64,000 nucleotides of DNA from a virus. The position numbers and the translations under genes are program-made. The notes under the pieces were generated by a model that did not search any database, had not been told where the DNA came from, and worked only from the letters and a program-made list of their open reading frames with translations. The stretch spans positions 1 through 64,000 of IMG/VR virus record IMGVR_UViG_3300045049_000504; one strand, written 5' to 3'. This document shows, piece by piece, positions 57,351-64,000 of the stretch (the first letter of the stretch is position 1; every line of letters begins with the position of its first letter).

Positions 57351-58834
57351 GCAAGAAGAAATTCGCGCGGCCGAAGAAGCTCGCGAAGAAGACCAGGGGC
57401 GAGAAGGCGTGCCGCAGGTGCGGCGTCGCCGGCGGCACGCTCGCGTCGGGGTTCCGCGAGCGCGGCGACCGCCCCGGCCGCACGCACGCGATCTGCCGCG
57501 AGTGCGAGGCCGCGGCCGAGCGCGCCCGCCGCGAGGAGCGCGTCGCGCGGCTCGAGTCCGACTACGCCAGCCTCAAGCCTGAGGACTTCCGCGTCGGGGT
57601 CGGCAACGTCGGCGACAAGGACGAGCACGCTGACGAGGAGAAGAAGCAAGAATACTCGGCCCGCATGGGCGAGATGCTCGACGCGCTCGTGCAGAGCGGC
57701 GGCGACCCGGCGTTGATCCCGGGCCACCTCGGCGAGTACAACGCGCGGCTCGGCGAGCAGGAGCGCCGGTTCATGAACCGCCGCCTGGCGCGCACGGTGT
57801 CGATCCACGTCGCCCGCGAAGAGCTGCACGTCCGCATGTTCAAGCAGGCGTGCGACGAGCACCTGCGCGGGCGCGTCGAGCCGACGGGGTACGCGCGGTT
57901 CAAGCCGGACGGGTTCGCTGCCAAGCGCGCCGCCCTTCTGCTGCTCAGCGACATCCACCTCGGCGCCGAGCTGCTCGCGCGCGACAACCCGCGCCCGCAC
58001 GGCGCGATCGAGGAGGCGCGCGCGGTCGAGTTCGTCGTGCGCCAGCTGCTCGACTTCAAGCCGCAATACCGCGAGCAGACCGAGGCGGTCGTCATCTTCA
58101 ACGGCGACCTCGTCGAGGGCAAGCTCCAGCACAGCCTCTTCACGGGCATCCCGCTCGTCGAGCAGAAGCTCGTGTTCTGGCGCATCTTCCGCGTCGCCAT
58201 CGGGCTCATCGCGCAGCAGTACAAGAAGGTCCGCGTCGTCTTCCGGCCGGGCAACCACGGCCGCGACACCGTCAAGCACCCGGGCCGCGCCACGTCGGAC
58301 AAGTGGGACGGGCACGAGTGGGAGATGGGCTACGCGCTCATGTGCATGTGCGACGGGCTGAAAAACGTCGAGTGGGACCTCGACCTCAAGCCCTACGCGA
58401 TCGTGGACCTGTTCGGCCACAAGGTCCTCGTCTCGCACGGCGACACGGAGCCCAAGACGGGCGACCCCGACACGAAGGCGAAGGAGAACGCGGCCTCGCT
58501 CGACCGCCTCAACTCGACGCTCGAGTACGGCTGCGCGTTCGACGCCGCCGTCTTCGGCCACTACCACAAGGGGCGCTACATCCCGGGCCGCGTCAAGCAG
58601 CTCTGGAACGCGGCGCTGCTGCCGTCGAACGGGCACGCCCGCACGAGCGGCTACGTGGGCGAGCCGCTCGGGCAGTGGTTGTGGGAGGCCGTCGAGGGCC
58701 ACCCCGTCGGCGACGTGCGGTTCCTCGAGGTCACGCAGTCGGTCCTGCGCGACGAGCGGCTCGGGCGGATGATCCCGCCCTTCCGCCTCGGCGCGGACGG
58801 CCGAGGGCTCGCGGCGCCGGCGGTGGCGCCGTGA
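57347..58834 (+). CDS. calcineurin-like metallophosphoesterase with zinc ribbon
   Basis: 495 residues from GTG. N-terminal ribbon CRRCGVAGG ... CREC; metallophosphatase motifs LLSDIHLG (about 200), FNGDLVEG, FRPGNHGRD (about 303), VSHGD and FGHYHKG. All metal ligands appear present. Likely a nuclease or phosphodiesterase (SbcD-type fold) active in DNA repair. Confidence 0.8.
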   Translation: MSKKKFARPKKLAKKTRGEKACRRCGVAGGTLASGFRERGDRPGRTHAICRECEAAAERARREERVARLESDYASLKPEDFRVGVGNVGDKDEHADEEKKQEYSARMGEMLDALVQSGGDPALIPGHLGEYNARLGEQERRFMNRRLARTVSIHVAREELHVRMFKQACDEHLRGRVEPTGYARFKPDGFAAKRAALLLLSDIHLGAELLARDNPRPHGAIEEARAVEFVVRQLLDFKPQYREQTEAVVIFNGDLVEGKLQHSLFTGIPLVEQKLVFWRIFRVAIGLIAQQYKKVRVVFRPGNHGRDTVKHPGRATSDKWDGHEWEMGYALMCMCDGLKNVEWDLDLKPYAIVDLFGHKVLVSHGDTEPKTGDPDTKAKENAASLDRLNSTLEYGCAFDAAVFGHYHKGRYIPGRVKQLWNAALLPSNGHARTSGYVGEPLGQWLWEAVEGHPVGDVRFLEVTQSVLRDERLGRMIPPFRLGADGRGLAAPAVAP

Positions 58835-58899
58835 GGAAGATCCCCTGTCTCTTCGAGCGCGACTTCTCGAACCCGCGCGCGCCGCTGGTGAAGCGATGA
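58831..58899 (+). CDS. 22-aa peptide resembling a KIPxLFxRD start
   Basis: VRKIPCLFERDFSNPRAPLVKR ends in an ATGA overlap with the next gene. The KIPxLFxRD pattern resembles the first residues of some phage RNA-ligase-like proteins (from memory), so this may be a truncated remnant. GTGA overlap with the upstream gene supports translation. Confidence 0.35.
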   Translation: MRKIPCLFERDFSNPRAPLVKR

Positions 58900-59267
58900 G
58901 CGAGCAGAATGTGACGTGGACGCTCGGCGCCGTCAAGGCCTGGGACAACCTCTGCTCGGCGGCGAGCGACCCCGTCGCCGACGTCGCGCTCGCGGTCGCG
59001 TGGGTGCAGCAGGCGTCGGGCGGCCGCGACCCGGCGCTGATCTCGATCCGAGCCGGCGCGTGGGCAGCGCTGCTGGCCTCTGAGTCGGGGCGACAGATGA
59101 CGTTCGCGCGCGGCATGTCCGTCGAGAAGTTCCGGCAGTACACCGGCGCGCGCGACGTCAGGCTGTTCGCCGACGACTCGCCCGTCGACTACGACCTGCG
59201 CGTGGTCGGCGCCGACGGCGAGACGTTCGAGCTGCGCCACGCGTGCATGTTCCAGTGGAGGAGTTAG
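58896..59267 (+). CDS. 123-aa protein, unknown
   Basis: NVTWTLGAVKAWDNLCSAA ... GRDPALISIRAGAWAALLAS and a C-terminal strand pair (YDLRVVGADGETFELRHA). No family recognised. Starts in ATGA overlap. Confidence 0.5.
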   Translation: MSEQNVTWTLGAVKAWDNLCSAASDPVADVALAVAWVQQASGGRDPALISIRAGAWAALLASESGRQMTFARGMSVEKFRQYTGARDVRLFADDSPVDYDLRVVGADGETFELRHACMFQWRS

Positions 59268-59269
59268 TG

Positions 59270-59836
59270 ATGAACGACTTCCAGGTCAAGGTCCGCGCCT
59301 ACTGCCGCGACATCATCGGCGCGCCGCACGGGCCGGCGGACCCGCAGATCCGCGACGGGCGCCTGCGCGCGAGGCTCATGCTCGAGGAGTCTCTCGAGAC
59401 CGCCATCGGGCTCGTCGGCGAGGACGAGGCCTTCAAGGTCCTCGACGAGATCGACGGCGAGACCTGCCGCAAGCTCGCCCGCGACGGGCGGGTCGGCTGC
59501 GGGCCCGACATCGTCGAGGTCATCGACGGCGTCTGCGACACGATCTACGTCGCGCTCGGCACGGCCGAGGCGCTCGGCGTCGACGTCGCGCCGTTCTTCG
59601 AGCTGGTCCACGCCGCGAACATGGCGAAAACACCCGCGCCTGTCGACGGGCACGGCAAGCGCGGTGGCAAGCCCGACGGGTGGCAGGACCCGAAGCACGG
59701 TATCCGCCGCCTGCTGGAGGAAGTGCGCCGGCGCGCCCGCGACGCCCACGAGTACGGCACGTTCTGGGACGGCGGTGAGGTCACCGACGACATGATCGTG
59801 TCCGTCGCCGACGCGATCGAGAGGAGGGGAGAGTGA
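59270..59836 (+). CDS. MazG-like NTP pyrophosphohydrolase
   Basis: 188 residues, GGAGGAG site. RARLMLEESLETAIGL and VEVIDGVCDTIYVALGTAEALGVDV hold the E-E-x-x-D-like metal site of all-alpha NTP-PPases. Ends in a 27-base repeat. Cleaves nucleoside triphosphates in the modification cluster. Confidence 0.7.
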   Translation: MNDFQVKVRAYCRDIIGAPHGPADPQIRDGRLRARLMLEESLETAIGLVGEDEAFKVLDEIDGETCRKLARDGRVGCGPDIVEVIDGVCDTIYVALGTAEALGVDVAPFFELVHAANMAKTPAPVDGHGKRGGKPDGWQDPKHGIRRLLEEVRRRARDAHEYGTFWDGGEVTDDMIVSVADAIERRGE

Positions 59837-59863
59837 GACGCGATCGAGAGGAGGGGAGAGTGA
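59810..59863 (+). repeat. 27-base tandem duplication over a stop and RBS
   Basis: GACGCGATCGAGAGGAGGGG continuing to AGAGTGA occurs twice back to back (59810-59836 and 59837-59863). The first copy ends the MazG-like gene; the second places a new GAGGAGGGG before the next GTG. Confidence 0.85.
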
Positions 59864-59931
59864 GCCGCTTCTTCAGCGAGGCCGAGGAGCAGCTCGAGGC
59901 CTACGCCAACGAGCTGGTGTCCCGTGGCTAA
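59860..59931 (+). CDS. 23-aa peptide
   Basis: GTG preceded by the duplicated GAGGAGGGG; SRFFSEAEEQLEAYANELVSRG is a helix ending in overlap with the methylase start (GTG 59924). Possibly a leader. Confidence 0.35.
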   Translation: MSRFFSEAEEQLEAYANELVSRG

Positions 59932-61003
59932 ACGGAAATACCGCGCGCTCGGCGCGCACATCTACGCCGGCGGCCACACGCTCGGGGTCCGTGCGACGAA
60001 GCGGTTCGACACGCTCGCGCACCTCGAGGAGGGCGCGTTCGGCGCCGAGACGTCGCGCAAGAACCTCGGCGTCGAGGTCCGCGTCGGGATGGACCAGTGG
60101 AAGGCCGATCTCTGGCGCAACGACGTCGACTGGCTCTACACCAACCCGCCGTGCGCGGCGTGGTCCAGCGCCGGCACGCGCCGCGGCGCCGCGCACGACC
60201 TGGCGCGCCACACCGAGCGCGTCTTCGACCTCATCCCCGAGGTGCGCCCGACGGTGTTCTCGTGGGAGTGCGTCACCAACGTGGCGACGGCCGGCAAGGA
60301 GTTCGTGCTCGAGCGCGCGCGCCAGGCGCTCGGCTGGGGCTACGACGTCCACCTGGTCACGCTCGAGGTCGCCGACCTCGGGCTGCCGTCGATGCGCAAG
60401 CGCTTCTTCTTCGTCGCGTCGAAGGTCGCGATGGAGTTCCCGCTCCCGTTCGCCCGCCGGACGACGGTGCGCGAGGCGTGGAAGGACCTGCCCGCCGACC
60501 GCGGGCCCGGCGCGGGCGCGTCGGCGGAGGAGGTCAAGCTCCTGAAGCTCATGCCCGTCGGGCAGCACAACGGCTCGCTGCGCAACTTCGTCGACAACGA
60601 CCTGCGCGCCGCGGCGGAGAAGTACGGGCTCAAGATCCGGCCCGCGTTCTCGCAGAAGCGCCTGCGCTGGGACGAGCCGTCGTACACGGTCATGGGCGGC
60701 TCGCATCTGTGGCACCCCGACGAGCCGCGCCGCATCACCATCCTCGAGCAGCAGGTCCTCGCCGGCTACCCGGCGGACTACAAGTTCTCGGGGTCGATCC
60801 AGAACCAGTACGCCGAGATCGGCAAGGCCGTGACGCTGCCGGCGGCGAGATGGCTCGCGACCGCGGTCGCCGGCTCGCTCGACGCGGACGCCGACGGGAC
60901 CGCGCCGAACGGCTCGCGCCGCAACGCCCGCAAGCGCACGTTCCAGGTGCACGACTTCACCGGCGGGCGGTTCGCGAAGCTCTACGAGGGGGTGACGCCG
61001 TGA
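59924..61003 (+). CDS. C5 cytosine-specific DNA methyltransferase
   Basis: 359 residues from GTG. Motif I-like IYAGGHTLGVRA; motif IV TNPPCAAWSSAG with the catalytic Cys77; motif VI WECVTN instead of ENV; motif VIII MRKRFFFVA; late YAEIGKAV as motif X. Target recognition lies between 200 and 280. Modifies cytosine in phage DNA. No matching restriction enzyme is seen. Confidence 0.82.
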   Translation: MAKRKYRALGAHIYAGGHTLGVRATKRFDTLAHLEEGAFGAETSRKNLGVEVRVGMDQWKADLWRNDVDWLYTNPPCAAWSSAGTRRGAAHDLARHTERVFDLIPEVRPTVFSWECVTNVATAGKEFVLERARQALGWGYDVHLVTLEVADLGLPSMRKRFFFVASKVAMEFPLPFARRTTVREAWKDLPADRGPGAGASAEEVKLLKLMPVGQHNGSLRNFVDNDLRAAAEKYGLKIRPAFSQKRLRWDEPSYTVMGGSHLWHPDEPRRITILEQQVLAGYPADYKFSGSIQNQYAEIGKAVTLPAARWLATAVAGSLDADADGTAPNGSRRNARKRTFQVHDFTGGRFAKLYEGVTP

Positions 61004-61275
61004 AGATGATCTCGACGGAGAAGATGGTCGCCGCGTTCTACCTGGCGGTCGCGCTGATCTTCGCGCTCGTCGCGGGGTACGTCGTCCGCTCCGGCCGCTC
61101 GAGCGAGCCGGCGGCGCCGCCCGACGCGGGCGCGTTCCGCGCGGCCGACGGCTTCCGCGAGCTGTTCTGGCTCGGGCCCGACGGCGAGCTGGTCGTCGGC
61201 GGCGACGTGACCGCGCGGGACGTGGCGTGCGCGTGGGCGCGCGAGCGCGGGACCCGCGCGAAGGGGTGCCCGTGA
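61000..61275 (+). CDS. 91-aa membrane-anchored protein
   Basis: GTG overlap. One membrane helix (AAFYLAVALIFALVAGYVV), then a Pro/Ala spacer and a soluble part with DVACAWARERG. Unknown role. Confidence 0.45.
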   Translation: MKMISTEKMVAAFYLAVALIFALVAGYVVRSGRSSEPAAPPDAGAFRAADGFRELFWLGPDGELVVGGDVTARDVACAWARERGTRAKGCP

Positions 61276-61454
61276 AGGGCGCGCCGCCGCGCGTCGGCCC
61301 GCCGTCGGTGCACGACCGCATGTCGCCCGCCGAGGAACGCGCACTCGGCGGCGCCGTACTGGCGCTGCTCGTGTTGCTCGGGCTGCTGTGCGTCGTCAAG
61401 GCCTGCTACGACGCGCCGCCGCCCGCCGCGACGACGTCGCAGGTGAGACCGTGA
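61272..61454 (+). CDS. 60-aa membrane protein
   Basis: GTG overlap. Polar start, then GGAVLALLVLLGLLCVVKACYD. Single membrane helix. Unknown role. Confidence 0.45.
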   Translation: MKGAPPRVGPPSVHDRMSPAEERALGGAVLALLVLLGLLCVVKACYDAPPPAATTSQVRP

Positions 61455-62023
61455 AGCGCCTGCTCCTCGACGTCGACGGGCCGCTGACCGCGAGCTTCGC
61501 CGAGTTCACGTGCCGCGAGCTGCGGCTCCGCGGCGTCGAGCGCGCGCGGCCCGGCGACATCACCGACTGGGACATCTTCCAGTGCTTCGGCGTCAAGGGC
61601 ACCGAGGTCGAGAAGAGGGTCTACGCGGCGATGGGCGAGCCCGGCTACTGCGAGGAGTTCGAGCCGCGCGCCGGCGCGCTCGAGTTCTGCCGCTGGGCGC
61701 GCGAGCGGCTCGCCGTCTACGCCGTCACGGCCGCGCTCGGCTCGAGCCCGACGTGGGCGCACGACCGCGAGCGCTGGCTCAAAGACCAACTCGAATTTGA
61801 TGGAAAGCGCGTGATCTTCGCGGCCGACAAGTCCCCCGTCGCTGGCGACATGTTCGTCGACGACAAGCCCTCGAATCTCGTCGATTGGCAGGCGGCGAAC
61901 CCCGGCAAGCTCGCCGTACTGTGGCGGGCGACGTACAATCGCGACTTCGCCTGGCCGCACGTCGCGAACAACTACCTCGACCTGGCGGCGTACGTCGCCG
62001 AGATCGAGCGCGCGAGGCTCTGA
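61451..62023 (+). CDS. 5'(3')-deoxyribonucleotidase-like HAD protein
   Basis: 190 residues from GTG. LLLDVDGPLTASFAEF (motif I DxD), VTAALGSSPTWAHDRERWL, and FVDDKPSNLVDWQ as motif IV. Resembles NT5C-type HAD enzymes acting on dNMPs. Sits between membrane genes and ThyA-like gene. Confidence 0.7.
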   Translation: MKRLLLDVDGPLTASFAEFTCRELRLRGVERARPGDITDWDIFQCFGVKGTEVEKRVYAAMGEPGYCEEFEPRAGALEFCRWARERLAVYAVTAALGSSPTWAHDRERWLKDQLEFDGKRVIFAADKSPVAGDMFVDDKPSNLVDWQAANPGKLAVLWRATYNRDFAWPHVANNYLDLAAYVAEIERARL

Positions 62024-62925
62024 TGGACTTCACCGCCGACAGCTTCGACGAGGTGCAGTACCACCTGCTCGAGCGGCTCTACTACGATTACAAGTACGAG
62101 TCCAAACCGCGCGGGATGCTGATCCGCGAGGACCTCTGCGTCGGGTTCGAGCTGACCGACCCGCGCGCGCGGCTCACGTCGGCGCCGGCGCGCGCCGCCA
62201 ACTACGGCTTCGCCGCGGGCGAGTTCCTGTGGTACCTGCGCGGCGCGCGGGATCTCGAGTCGATCTCGTACTACAACAAGCGTATGCCGTCGTTCTCCGA
62301 CGACGGGCTCACGGTCAACTCCGCGTACGGCGCGCGGCTCGGCATCGCGGACGGCAGCCCCGCGTCGTCGCAGTGGGCGCGCGTCGTCGACGAGCTGGCG
62401 CGCGACCGCGATTCGCGCCGCGCGGCGCTGACGATCTTCGCGCCGTCGGACCTGCGCGCGGCCACCAAGGACGTCCCGTGCACGCTGTCGTTGCAGTTCT
62501 TCATCCGCGACGGGCGGCTCGACCTGCACGTCTCGATGCGCTCGAACGACGTGATCTGGGGCCTCTGCAACGACATCTTCAGCTTCACGCTCATGCAGGA
62601 GGTGATGCTGCTCGACCTCCGCGAGCGCGGTGCCGACGTCGAGCTGGGCTCGTACTACCACACCGCCGGGTCGATGCACCTCTACGAGCGCCACTTCCCG
62701 ATGGCGCACGACATCCTCCACGAGGACGTCGAGCCGGCCGCGCCGATGCCGCCGCTGACGTCGCGCGCCGAACTGGGGCGGCTCCTCGCCGACGAGGCGA
62801 ATCTGCGCGCCGGCTTCCGCACGGTCGCGACGTACGACGTCGGCAGCGGCGAGGCGTGGCTGCTCGCGCGGCTGCTCAAGCACCGCTGCAGGCGCGACGC
62901 AGAACTCGCGAAGGCCGCGACGTGA
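62023..62925 (+). CDS. ThyA-family pyrimidine methylase, candidate dCMP-type
   Basis: 300 residues. Catalytic Cys153 in DVPCTLSLQF; MRSNDVIWGLCNDIF aligns with thymidylate synthase QRSxDxxLGLPFNI, where the dUMP-specific Asn is here Asp184; SMHLYERH supplies the His. Asp at this position is the hallmark of dCMP hydroxymethylases. So it may make hydroxymethyl- or methyl-dCMP. Alternative: a divergent dTMP synthase. Confidence 0.7.
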   Translation: MDFTADSFDEVQYHLLERLYYDYKYESKPRGMLIREDLCVGFELTDPRARLTSAPARAANYGFAAGEFLWYLRGARDLESISYYNKRMPSFSDDGLTVNSAYGARLGIADGSPASSQWARVVDELARDRDSRRAALTIFAPSDLRAATKDVPCTLSLQFFIRDGRLDLHVSMRSNDVIWGLCNDIFSFTLMQEVMLLDLRERGADVELGSYYHTAGSMHLYERHFPMAHDILHEDVEPAAPMPPLTSRAELGRLLADEANLRAGFRTVATYDVGSGEAWLLARLLKHRCRRDAELAKAAT

Positions 62926-63095
62926 GCGCACGCGACCGCGATGCGCTGGCGCGGCTGATCGCGCGCGAGGTGCGGCGTTTCCTCGCTGATCTCCGACGGG
63001 TCGAGGAGCGCCAGGCGCCGCGGCCGCGCGTGAACGTGCGAGAGTTGCAAGAAGAGGCGGCGCGACTCGGGTCGCGCGGGAGGGCGAAGCGATGA
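62922..63095 (+). CDS. 57-aa basic helical protein
   Basis: GTG overlap. SARDRDALARLIAREVRRFL ... VRELQEEAARLGSRGRAKR. Probably nucleic-acid or protein binding. No family. Confidence 0.5.
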   Translation: MSARDRDALARLIAREVRRFLADLRRVEERQAPRPRVNVRELQEEAARLGSRGRAKR

Positions 63096-63337
63096 GCAAT
63101 TTCGGAATGAGCGAGCCCGCGAAGAAGGAAGTGGTCGACTCCGTGAAGGCGCTGTCGGTCGCGTGTGACGCGATGGAGCGGGTGCGGCATCGGCTCGACG
63201 TCGCGCAGGCCGAGCTGGAATCCGCCGAGCGCAGCATCGCGCAGGCGCGCGAGCGCCGCGACGCGATCGGCGCCGAGCTGGCCGCGGCCCGCGCCAAGGT
63301 CAAGAGCGCCGCGAGGGTGGTCGCCTCCGAGGGATGA
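63092..63337 (+). CDS. 81-aa coiled-coil protein
   Basis: ATG overlap. VRHRLDVAQAELESAERSIAQARERRDAIG is a heptad coil. Function unknown. Confidence 0.5.
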   Translation: MSNFGMSEPAKKEVVDSVKALSVACDAMERVRHRLDVAQAELESAERSIAQARERRDAIGAELAAARAKVKSAARVVASEG

Positions 63338-63519
63338 GCGACCCGCCCGGCGCGGACCCCGAGCGCGCGACGGTGTTCTGCGGCCTGTGCCGCCGCCCGC
63401 ACGTGTTCGAGGTCCGCGCCGGCCTGCAGTTCCGCGAGTGCCCGTGCGGCGGGATTGTGTCGCTGCTCGCGCGCCCTCGCCCCGCTCAGTCGCGGTGGCG
63501 GCTGCTCGAGATCGACTGA
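63334..63519 (+). CDS. zinc-ribbon miniprotein
   Basis: 61 residues. CGLCRRPHVF ... FRECPCGGIVS is a ribbon. Starts in an ATGA overlap with the coiled-coil gene. Confidence 0.5.
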   Translation: MSDPPGADPERATVFCGLCRRPHVFEVRAGLQFRECPCGGIVSLLARPRPAQSRWRLLEID

Positions 63520-63666
63520 GTCCTGCGCCGCGCGCTTCGCACCTGCGAAGCTCCCTTTACACCAAACTGCCGACCAGGCTGCGCAGGTCGACGCGCAAGT
63601 CGGCGGATCTGCACGCTCGCGCGACCTGGCCCGTTCGTAGCATAGCCGCGAAGCCGGAGGCGCTTC
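63520..63666. other. 147-base gap with GCTTCGCAC elements
   Basis: Contains CGCTTCGCACC followed by TGCGAAGC (63534-63555), a palindrome related to the left-end hairpins, and CCAGGCTGCG stems. No gene seen. Confidence 0.4.
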
Positions 63667-63792
63667 ATGGACGAGGTGGCGAGGTTGCTGGCGGAAGCGC
63701 GTGAGTCGTTCAGGCGGGCCCGGGAGGCCCTGAAGGCCTGCACACGCGGGCGCAGCGACGGCCGCGCCCGCGGATGGAGGTGGCTACGATGA
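63667..63792 (+). CDS. 41-aa protein
   Basis: MDEVARLLAEARESFRRARE, helical, with an Arg-rich end. CGGAGG lies upstream. ATGA overlap with the next gene. Confidence 0.45.
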   Translation: MDEVARLLAEARESFRRAREALKACTRGRSDGRARGWRWLR

Positions 63793-64000
63793 CACTCGAC
63801 GATTGCGACGGCTGGCGCGAGTACGATGCAGCCGCGGAATGGTGCGCGGCGCACGCCGGCAAATGGCGCGACGGTGATCCGCTTCCCGACGGTGTCTCGG
63901 CGCGCGTGCGCGCCGAGATAGACGCGGATCCCGACGCGTTCGCCGAACGGGTGCGCGGCGCGGCGTACGCGCGCGCGATGGACGTGAAGGGAGGCGCCGA
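63789..64000 (+). CDS. 5' end of a gene cut by the window edge
   Basis: ATG in the ATGA overlap; MTLDDCDGWREYDAAAEWCA and acidic helices (EIDADPDAFAERVRG) remain open to the last base. Unknown. Confidence 0.5.
   Translation, partial: MTLDDCDGWREYDAAAEWCAAHAGKWRDGDPLPDGVSARVRAEIDADPDAFAERVRGAAYARAMDVKGGA

Noticed and set aside
57032-59143. 703-codon minus-strand frame
   Set aside because: Antisense to the phosphoesterase gene; no motifs.
1-64000. tRNA genes
   Set aside because: No cloverleaf with a convincing T-arm was found by eye in the gene-free gaps; a tRNA scan would be needed to be certain.

Overview
The window is a contiguous piece of a very GC-rich tailed-phage genome (third codon positions are mostly G or C; GTG starts and ATGA/GTGA stop-start overlaps are common). 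Virion genes follow the order of the Mu-like contractile-tail (myovirus) module. No integrase, transposase or Mu A/B-type gene is visible, so this looks like a Mu-type virion coupled to its own replication system. The host is unknown. Several lipobox proteins and the base composition suggest a GC-rich diderm bacterium, but that is inference.

Layout. (1) 1-6.9 kb, plus strand: a MoxR-like AAA+ ATPase, a large partner of unknown function, several very small genes with zinc knuckles or one membrane helix, a winged-helix protein, and two proteins sharing a RAMA-like C-terminal domain. (2) 6.9-37.1 kb, minus strand (read right to left): a head gene pair encoding an HExxH metallopeptidase and an HTH/zinc-ribbon regulator, small genes, terminase subunits, portal, protease with nested scaffold, decoration protein, major capsid, head-tail connectors, sheath, tube, frameshifted tail chaperone, tape measure, baseplate (N, P, 45, 46, 47, 48-like), fibre genes and a pectate-lyase-type tailspike. 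It ends with a lysis cassette finishing in a GH75-type hydrolase. One lipoprotein gene (11.3 kb) runs the other way inside this block. (3) 37.1-37.6 kb: a 555-base divergent control region packed with AGGTTGG heptamers. (4) 37.6-64 kb, plus strand: VapE-type primase-helicase, PD-(D/E)XK nuclease with Fe-S cysteines, DEDDh exonuclease, SNF2-like helicase, a candidate ssDNA-binding protein, a noncoding repeat region (48.5-48.9 kb), small regulators, and family-A DNA polymerase. These are followed by a nucleotide and base-modification cluster: UDG-like, deoxyribosyltransferase-like, MT-A70 methylase (frame-disrupted), RuvC-like resolvase, dATP/dGTP diphosphohydrolase, metallophosphoesterase, MazG-like, C5 cytosine methylase, 5'-nucleotidase-like and a ThyA-family enzyme with Asp at the base-recognition position.

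How it fits together. Early/replication genes lie on the plus strand on both sides and the late operon is one ~30-kb minus-strand block. The 37-kb heptamer region is the natural place for the switch and possibly an origin. The nucleotide cluster suggests the phage edits its dNTP pool and may carry modified cytosine. Several genes are broken or frameshifted (35.2, 50.7, 55.2 kb), either real decay or single-base assembly errors.
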